Source: Collybia mongolica
Lineage: Eukaryota > Basidiomycota > Agaricomycetes > Agaricales > Clitocybaceae
NCBI GenBank assembly: GCA_013420905.1
Contig: JAAXNY010000009.1
Location: 1,798,001-1,862,000, forward strand
DNA length: 64,000 nt
Reading direction: 5' to 3'
Of this stretch, positions 56,273 through 64,000 are shown piece by piece. A program made the position numbers and the translations under genes. Numbering within the stretch: position 1 is the first letter of the stretch; the number at the start of each line of letters is the position of its first letter. The notes under the pieces were generated by a model. It was given only the letters and a program-made list of their open reading frames with translations. It was not told where the DNA came from and searched no databases.

Positions 56273-58773
56273 TCATCCATAGATATCATCAAGGTCTTCA
56301 TCCTCATCCTCGTGCTCGTTCGAATCTGGGTACTCCCCATTGTTCTCACACCCTTCATCCCCATCATTGCTATCATCGTGCATATTAGGGCCACCGGCCC
56401 AGTCTTGAATTCTTGTGGGCCTGTTTGATTCAGGGTGATTCTCTAGCCAGTCCAGATCAATTGCATTCATTACAATTTTCTCATCAATCAGTTTCATTCT
56501 TGGGAGCGGAACATCGACGGGACGGCCTCGGACACGGGGATGGGGACCTGCCTTGCCACGATTCTCTTTCTCGGTTTGCTTTCGAATGATCATGATCTCT
56601 TTTTCCAAGGATTCGACCCACGCTTCAAACTGGAAATAATTCAAAGCTAAGCTAGACCATTCGCTAGATTGGTTAAGAAGTACACTCACAGTAGCTTCTC
56701 GATATAGCGGTGGACGTGTTATCCATGGCTTTCGTGTTGAAGCCACGGGAACTTCGCATTCGTCGTCAATGTCCGTGTTTGGATCCAAGACCGGAGTCAC
56801 ATCTGATTCATCTGTTGACTGGTAAGCTGCTTTAAAGAACCAATCAGCACCCTTGCAGTGCCAGTTCTCGGTTTGAATGACTCTCAAACGCTCCTCCGCT
56901 TTCTGAACCATACGTTAGTAAGCTCATGCCTCAAAATAAATCTTCAACATACTCTAGCCTTCCTTTGTAAGCGACGATTCCTCTGTTTTCGAGTCTCTTC
57001 ATCCTCCTCAGCCTCTTCCTCAGCATCAGATCCAAGGTTGGCCACCCGAACATGTTTCAAATAGGATGTTCGCAGATTTTTGAAAATGATCTCCATCCGG
57101 GACAACAAAGCTGCATCAGATTTTTCTGCCAGGGACTCCTTTGTGAATGCCGGATAGACTTGCGTTGATTGTTGTTTGATCATTCGGATCATATGATTAT
57201 GCCAAATTGTATTCCCGGCGAAGTTCGACTGCCAATCCGGTCGGATAAACTGTCCACCACCCATTTCACGGTCTTTTACAAAACCACCCCCACTCGGATG
57301 TGACGGCATCTTTACCACATCCTTCGCTCGAGCTTTTGCTCCTAACCCCATTGCAATCAACATCGTTTTTCGGACAGCATTCTGCAACACCCTGGTAAGC
57401 ATCTGTACAATAACCATCGTAGACGGCCCTCTTACATTAAAGCAGTTATCTCGTGGGATTCTCTTTGAGGGCCGAGATGCATCACCATCTTCCTCGCTAT
57501 TGGTTCCAATCGCCTTCCCCCCTTCAAGTCTGTCCAACATTGTTTTAACCACCCCCTCAAGCATTTCGACCCGTTCAGTAAGTTGTCCAACTTGATCAAG
57601 GAGAGTACGCTTCTCATTCTTCAAATCTCGTATAATCGTAGCTTCTTGCTCCAGTTTTTCGAGGCGGCTCTGTACACTCTCCGAGGCGGACTCAAGCTGC
57701 ATGAGCTTGTCCGTCACCTGCTTCGAAACTGTGGCTGGTTTTGAGGGTATAGTGGAAACGTCGCGTGAGAAGGGAATCATTTTTAGGTTGTTTGCTTGAT
57801 TGGCTTTGGAAATGGTGCGGGATGATGAAATAGGTGCAGTGCGTGACTGTGCAGAAGTACGTGGTAGATCTCGAAAAGGACTCTCGCATGTGGATTGTAT
57901 ATTGATGGCGGCTTTTTGACTTTTAGGAACAGTAAATGGAGAGGTGGAAGCTTGGCTGGAACTCAGATGTTCTCTACCAAAAGGAAGTCTGAATGGAGGG
58001 GGTGGATCCATCTGTCTATGGCGAGATGTAGAGTCAATTATGAAAGGTGAGCGGCTCCCAGTCGACGGAGCAAGTGAATTCCTGACAGACAATATCAATG
58101 TCTTTGTTTTAGGTGGCGTTCGAGGCGGCGCATCTCGCTGGGCAGCCCTAACAACGGATTTCTCGCGCTGCTGCGAAGGGGCCTTTTCGATTATAGCGCA
58201 CTGTGACTGCATATAGCTGGTGTCATTTTGTGGTGGTTGGGCGACGGGGAAGGAAACCCAATCCACGGTCTATATATCTGTAAGCACAATTTTTGATAGC
58301 ATATTGAAAACTGACCGATTCTAGTACCTTAGGTTGAAGGGGAGATGGGCAAGACTGTTCGGGAGTAGGACTAAAGGCCGTTAATGGAGATGAGTTTGAT
58401 GACACAGTATGTTCATTTTGGGGATTATTGAGTGTTGTAGCTGATTCGAAGGAAATTTCAGAGAACAGAAGTCAAGGGAAGCCACTGTATGCACACCAAA
58501 TGGATTTCTGAAGCCGAGAGCCTTTGCCCCAGCTGGATTTGCTTTTTTCTTCTTGGCAGCTGGGTTCTCATCTTGATTAGTTGGTCCTTTTTTCCTCTTG
58601 TTACTGGCATCAGGTACTAATTTGCGCGTGAGCTCTACAGGCACCTTCCCCCCTTCCTCCGCTGTATATTGCCCTTTATTCGGTCGGGTGGAACGTCTGG
58701 TCAGTGGTGCATTTGAAGTAGGAGATATGAGGTCAGTGTGGGTGGGAGCTTCACATGCGTAAGTCTTGACCAT
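56273..58773 (-). CDS. accessory (TnpA-like) protein of the CACTA element
   Basis: Starts MVKTYACEAPTHTDLISPTS at 58773, with further exons around 58405-58330, 58266-56945 and 56911-56273. Parts in order: basic Lys-rich N-terminus (SNKRKKGP, AAKKKKANP), a long Ser/Pro-rich disordered region, a coiled coil (QLESASESVQSRLEKLEQEA to EMLEGVVKTMLDRLEGG), a folded middle (WQSNFAGNTIWHNHMIRMIK, KNLRTSYLKHVRV), an acidic RNRRLQRKAR junction, and a C-terminus with YREATVSVLLNQSSEW, LNYFQFEAWVESLEKE and an acidic end (HEDEDEDLDDIYG). CACTA elements commonly pair the transposase with a DNA-binding TnpA; the role here is inferred from position and basic character. The exon joins are approximate. Confidence 0.65.
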
Positions 58774-59024
58774 GGTGCGATCTTGTATAACCTATACTTG
58801 TCGCGCCAATGCAAGTGAGATCGTGTGACGCGTTGAACGCGCCTGCCTCACGTGGCCATTGACATCTGAGTGTAAATATTATCAAAATTTTTATTTGGTT
58901 ATTATTCCACGACAATATTCAAGCAATACAGTTCAAATACAGCCCCTTTCTGACGAATATTAGCTGGCAGTTATTTCGAGAATATTCAAAGAATATTTGG
59001 CAAATACAACCCATATTAGCGGGA

Positions 59025-59061
59025 TATTTGCCACATGTGATTTGGCCTGAAGTCCGGTGTT
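59025..59061 (-). repeat. right terminal inverted repeat of the CACTA element
   Basis: Read on the minus strand it begins CACCGGACTTCAGGCC; followed outside by TTA, as at the left. Confidence 0.85.
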
Positions 59062-59730
59062 AAGAAAGCCCTGTGAGTATTTAATTCTGAAATATCCACT
59101 CGTTAACCGGGACGGAAAATGTAGGGAAATTGCGTACTTTGTTCGTCGCTGGCTTGTTACTCTAGCTTATGTCTACTATGATTTTGGACGATATCCAGGT
59201 GGCCCAGCCCCCTCCAGTCGCACATAATACCAGACGATGTACAATGCAGAAATTCCCCAGAGACATATGTAAAGAGAACTCCTTATCCACTGATTGAAAG
59301 TCCACAGGTTGGACTTTCCTTCAAAGGAGTGACAGAATGCACTGAGCAAAATAAAACCTGTCCAGTTTGTCAAATTCTAATGTGAATTTTGCAATTTGTC
59401 AAGTTATCCGGTGAAGTGAGAATGTTTTACACACACTGTGAATCTCACTTAGGCCCTATTCAGGAACTGGACTTTTGGGTAGGGTAGGGTAGGTTTGGTA
59501 GAGACATTTGGCTCATGTCTGAACCACCCAGCCAAGTTACAGTTGCGGACAACCAAACATGACAAAAAAAATGAAAAAGCTTTCTCCTGTATGGCAACTT
59601 ATTTGTAGCAAAACTATCACAGCACAAAACCGAAAATAACCTGTCGAGGATAATTTTGATGTTATTTAGATATTCCCACATATCTCTCTCATTTCTCATC
59701 ATATATATTTCACCACAAGGACAACTCTGG
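59062..59730 (-). other. region with a possible 3' exon of a membrane protein
   Basis: An open minus-strand stretch 59379-59176 begins after an ATTAG acceptor-like site and reads NWTGFILLSAFCHSFEGK, then SSLYICLWGISALYIVWYYV and ends GPPGYRPKS. It looks like a last exon with one or two membrane spans, but upstream exons were not found. It may be a gene truncated by the neighbouring insertions. GGGTAGGGTAGGGTAGG at 59475-59491 is a short tandem run, not a telomere. Confidence 0.3.
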
Positions 59731-59733
59731 AAA

Positions 59734-60949
59734 ATGTCGAATCTTCCAGCATCTTACACAAAGCAAAATTCCCCAAAGCCCATGGCTGAAGACAGCACAT
59801 TGGACTTAGGGAATCTGAGTGACTTTTTTTTTTTTTTTTGGTCATATAATAATATTAAGCACATGTGGGTTTGACCCAGCTACATGCGGGCATAAACACC
59901 TATTACCACTAAGTAATCTGTAATGGGCCATCAGGGTGGAGCTGTACACTAAGTTGCTCTCCAGGTCATATTATGGGTCTAGACTGAGGATACCTGCAGT
60001 CCAATGGTATTGTACTGTACCATGTCTGAACCTCCCAACGCCTTAAAGGTTTGCCTTTGCTTGTCGGGGCATGGTCCCCTCCCTTCACGTTGGTACCCCG
60101 TTCCACTCCCCTCCTGGTATTTTCAGGTTGCCCTGGAAACCCATTACTCCCCCCCAGTGTTGAAGATAAATGTCCAATCTAAATGAACAACCCATACCTC
60201 AAACCTGCTCCCCCTCTCCTGAATCCCCCCTATTACTTTCCCCCCTGTTCCACACTGCTCTCCCAAAGCAATGACTCCCCTCCAAAATGAGGCCGCCAAA
60301 TCCCACCATTGGTCAATAAACTGGCATTCTCCCCAAGAGTTGTGCTCTGTGCAGGGACAGTAGCTGATCGGGGGCCAGACCCCTTCCTCCTTTTGTGTTT
60401 GGGTGTAGTGGTTAAGTGAGTACGAATAAATCGTTGAAAATGTTGGCGGTGACACTCCCTAAGGATCTGCGCGAAGCAGGGTACTAGAGTTGTGGTGTCC
60501 TCATGTGGCCTGGTAGTTGATGAGGTGGATGTGAACGGATTAGTGAAGCCCCCAGTACAGGCAAGATGAGATGACCCTGCAGATAGTCAGGATCAGCTCT
60601 GATAAGTTAAAAATTTGGATATGGTATAAAAGGATAGTGGCCCAGGCCAAAAGAGTGGTCTGATGAAAGGCGATGTCGATTAGGGATGAGGTGTTAGGTA
60701 GTTTAGGGATGACCTAGTGCAGGAGGGACAAATTCCCACGGTCAGATGGTGGTGGCAAAAGATCAAGAAGCGTCAAATCTGAGTGACTTTGTTCTCCAGA
60801 GACAAGCTCCTGTGCTTGTTTGTGACTCCTCCAACCACCACCATTACCTTGAGCTCTTGCTTAATGACAACATCCCATGCCATCCTGCCCCTGCCCCCAC
60901 CCCCAGCTGCATTCCTGATAACATTAATGCTGTAAGTGTTCATCATTGA
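59734..60949 (+). pseudogene. short frame split by retroposon B insertion
   Basis: An ATG frame at 59734 (MSNLPASYTKQNSPKPMAED) runs into the target duplication as NLSDF; the same frame resumes after the insertion as NLSDFVLQRQAPVLVCDSSN and stops near 60949. Removing the insert and one 15-bp copy joins the two halves in frame. The product would be about 83 aa and is of unknown nature; it could be part of an older element rather than a gene. Confidence 0.5.
59827..60775 (-). mobile_element. retroposon-like repeat B, copy 2, with A-tail and 15-bp target duplication
   Basis: On the minus strand the element begins TGACGCTTCTTGATC, runs about 920 bp, and ends AATATTATTATATGACC followed by an A run (T run at 59824-59839 on plus). 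The word AATCTGAGTGACTTT lies on both sides (59812-59826 and 60776-60790). A-tail plus a long duplication is the mark of LINE-driven insertion. The body matches 22340-23258 in inverted orientation. No reverse transcriptase is present, so it is a SINE-like or truncated element. Confidence 0.8.
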
Positions 60950-61315
60950 CTTCTACATTGCACAGCAAGATTATTGCCTCATCAGATCTATCTAAATTGA
61001 AGCATCTGGAGCCCTGGTTATTAGAGCTTCCAGCCCTCATATGCCTTAAATGGGCACTAGCACCCTCAAATTGAGCACAGTGGGTTAGCCTCTGTAAGTA
61101 ATGGCTTTTTCTGGATCCACAAACAGCTGATTTACAAGCTATTTTTTCTAGCTGGTGATGAGTTGTAGGCATTAATATGGCACACTGTTCATAATCACAG
61201 TCATGGTCCCAAATTTCAATGTGTTAGTTCTATTTATTCACTATCATTGCACATATACTTACTTTGTTTGATTTTATTGAACTAATTCAGAAGCTCTAAG
61301 TTATCACCCCCCACA
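60776..61315. other. spacer between repeat B and repeat A
   Basis: Apart from the split frame ending near 60949, nothing was recognised. Confidence 0.4.
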
Positions 61316-64000
61316 TTACTTGAGGTAGAGGGCCATTACTGGCAGATACGAGTCCTTATGTTTTTTTTTTTGATTAACTTTTCTTTATATTTTTAGAACC
61401 AGGTTGTTGCAATAGAACTAGCTATCCAGAATCTCTTCAACTTTATATTACTTTTTGTTGTTGATAAGTTTGGTTCTGGAACACTTGTCAGGCATTGTCC
61501 TAGAATTAGATTGTAGGGTACAGGGAGTAGCTTGACATCATGGAAGGCCTGATGGATACACAACATGAAGATGTAATATGACAACACATTTGAGCTTGCC
61601 AAATATTTGTTGCACTTCTGTAAGGGGTTGTGTTGCCAAGAGGCTCAGGCAGGGAGTAGTATACACAGTATGAACAACCATGCAGGGAAGGGATGAGCAT
61701 AGAGCACTAGGGGCTTGATCATGAGCAGAGAACCCAATCCAAGTCTATTGCAAAGGTGCCCTTCCATGGAGAGGAAGGGGCACCTTATATACAGTACATT
61801 GTACCTATGTCTCAAATAACAACAGAATCTGATATCAGTAACTCTACTGATGCAACAATACATCTGTGATATGTTAGTCCAGAGTAAACTACTATCTGTC
61901 AAGGGGTTAAAGCAGTGTGTGTCAGAATAATAGATATAACAGTGAGGCTATGTGAGCTGTGCAATAGTGATTCTGATGGCTAGATGTGGACAAACAAGTG
62001 ATCCCCTTACAACTTCACCCATATCCATGGTGTATGATATAAGCAACTGCATATGAATTGCCAATAGAAGTTGGTGTTTATAGATCCTATACAAATATCC
62101 AACAACAAAAGGTAACCATATATATCTTGGCACTTCCCTTGAAAACCAGTCAGCTGGTAAAGTAGGGACTGAGACTCTCAGAGATGGACTATGTGAAAAA
62201 ATTAACAAACTTGGAAATGTAGATCCATATTTGTATATTCCAAATATACAACCAACTCAGTAGCTTCTCTGGGGGTTTTACACTGAGCTATATGGGCCAC
62301 ACAGACCACACAGACAAATGCAGGTGTCTGCAGTCTGAGCTCAGACCCTGTTTGGCAGGGAGCCCTGCTTAATTGGCAGTCTGCATCTGAGCCAAGTCAA
62401 AGCTAAGTCCATAAATCCACACTGTTACTTGGATGCTCAGACCCAGTTTGGAACAACTCCTCATGAAGTCCATGCAGACTGCCCAGATTGCTTACTTAAT
62501 CATAGTTATCATTGCTTATTTAATACACAAAAATGCAATATTTTGGAGAGTCAAATACAAGGCCTCAAGGTTACATGTCATGTGCATAAAGCATGCAGAT
62601 TAACCATTTGGTAATATGAGCTTGTCAGTCCAAGGTGCTTGTTTTTATAATGACCCCTGCTGCCTACTCTTGGCCATTACTGGCAATGGCTGAATATTGT
62701 TGATAGATACTACATCACCTGTTAGCCTTGTTGTCAACCTCTACCACTACATTCCCAGCTGCCCCACCCATCACCTCCCTGCCATATGATTGTTCACTAT
62801 ACTGCCAAGTACAATGCCAAGTCCCACTGCCATGGATACCACCACCCTCTCTCATACCCACCCCTCTCAGTGAAAATAACAACTGCAAAATTGCAACAAT
62901 AAGAGCTGCAGCAAGAACTACAGAGGCACCTGCCACATTACCAGTGACTGCCTGCCCACATCTGCTAGTGAGCAGCTATCATGGTGGACATGGGTGGTGC
63001 AGTGGTGTATTCCATATGGTAGAACCATCACCTGGTGGCTGGGTGTGCACCCCTGAATGTGCTGTCTAGACCAAGTAGTGCCAATCACCCCTGTGCCCAA
63101 ACCAGATGTGTGTAAGGTGAGTGCATATGTGACTCACATCTAGTTGCTCAGATATACCTTGTTCTATTGTATATGCACCTATATGCTGCTGTATACCTTG
63201 AGACTACCTTGGTGTAATTCTATCTACCTTGTGATATGTTCTTATTCCTTACTAATACTTTACCCCTGTACTATTTGCACAGCTCTAGTAGGCTGATATA
63301 GACTTCCAGTACACCCACAGTATTTATCCAATGTACCTATTTATAGATTGGACTACCCAATTGTGAAACTTAAACTAATTGTTTAAATTTCAAGACAATT
63401 AATAAACAAAGAATATACCAAATAGTTAAATCACCAAGGAAGTGATATTGATCCAAATGCCTACTTGGGTGGAGTGGGCCAACACACTGTGTGGCTCCAT
63501 TCCACATTCAGGAAGTTGTAAATGAGTAGAAACAATGTAGATGATAGTTTATAGAGGTCATGTGACCATGAGAAAATGTTACCAAGTAAACAAGCAATAC
63601 CTGTGCACAAAACCCAATGCCATAGCTTGCCTGGCTATGGAGAAAACACAAAAACCATCAGAACTAACTTTTCCCAGGATCATGGACACTAATAAGCATT
63701 CAAATTGTTGTCATGTATTTGGTATACTTATATGGTGGAATAGATCATGTGACATGTGCCAATAAATAGAGAAATCAATCTAATTTGTATTTCAGGTAAA
63801 TATAGTAGTAGTTGTTGATTATTCCAATGTTTAGTGTAATTTCCCACAAGGGTCATGTTTGGTAAGGGTCATTGTTGTTATAAGATGTTTGTTCACCCCT
63901 GACATAACACACAGACCTTCAAAACTAGCTGAATCTGGACATTTCTAATATTTTGCTCAAAATAGACTGTGGGAAAAATATGCCCAACAAGGAAATTGTA
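61316..64000 (+). repeat. dispersed repeat A, copy 2, cut by window end
   Basis: Direct copy of 19061-21724 starting at TTACTTGAGGTAGAGGGCC; still matching at base 64000, so the repeat is longer than 2.68 kb. See copy 1 for content. Confidence 0.85.

Larger units (their letters stand above)
52193..59061. mobile_element. complete CACTA/EnSpm element with Tnp2 transposase, 6869 bp
   Basis: Left end CACCGGACTTCGGGCCAAAT (52193) and right end, reversed, CACCGGACTTCAGGCCAAAT (59061): 19 of 20 bases agree, with further inward similarity (ACGTGGCCAATAT against ATGTGGCAAATAT). TTA flanks both ends (52190-52192, 59062-59064), the 3-bp duplication typical of CACTA elements. Inside are a plus-strand Tnp2-like transposase and a minus-strand accessory gene, tail to tail. 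CpG content is normal and no stops were noticed in the main exons, so the copy looks recent. It lies 129 bp downstream of the PNGase A-like gene. Confidence 0.88.

Noticed and set aside
59475..59491. GGGTAG tandem run resembling a telomere repeat
   Set aside because: Only about three units, not TTAGGG, and lies inside ordinary sequence.

Overview
This window reads as nuclear DNA of a mushroom-forming basidiomycete (Agaricomycetes). The evidence is split genes with many 45-60 bp GT-AG introns, Plavaka-type and Tnp2-type CACTA transposons, Helitrons, a Ty3/Gypsy element, and single-copy genes with basidiomycete-like architecture. No bacterial-style operons, rRNA, tRNA or CRISPR arrays were seen.

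Layout. 1-2753: 5' part of a Ty3/Gypsy element on the minus strand (LTR, Gag, a -1 frameshift heptamer, start of Pol with the protease). 3354-3499: a small MITE. 4281-8625: a mitochondrial TPR protein (possibly Mgr3-like) and a 13-exon secreted GH5_7 mannanase-like protein. 9050-15019: an apparently complete Plavaka-type element with TIRs, a transposase and a divergent accessory gene. 15.4-32.1 kb: an AT-rich, CpG-poor repeat zone with Helitron remnants, a solo LTR with an identifiable empty site, a hAT-type MITE with an 8-bp TSD, and large dispersed repeats. 32.3-52.1 kb: a compact gene island: XPD/RAD3 helicase, a small Cys-rich protein, the i-AAA protease YME1, a GCIP-like protein, a nuclear basic protein, fructose-1,6-bisphosphatase, a four-finger C2H2 factor, a Pmp3-domain protein and a PNGase A-like amidase. 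52193-59061: a second complete CACTA element (Tnp2 transposase plus accessory gene) with exact TIRs and a TTA duplication. 59.1-64 kb: a retroposon with an A-tail and 15-bp duplication, then a second copy of a repeat also found at 19-21.7 kb.

Gene logic. The host genes are mostly housekeeping: transcription/repair (XPD), mitochondrial inner-membrane quality control (YME1 and perhaps its adaptor), gluconeogenesis (FBP1), membrane potential (Pmp3 domain) and glycan processing (GH5-like, PNGase A-like). They are not an operon or an obvious cluster. The main story is the contrast between CpG-retaining gene islands with young intact DNA transposons and a CpG-depleted graveyard of older elements reaching to about 150 bp from the XPD start codon.

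Limits. Exon boundaries were assigned by eye from splice signals, frame and family motifs. Names rest on recognised motifs, not on database searches.
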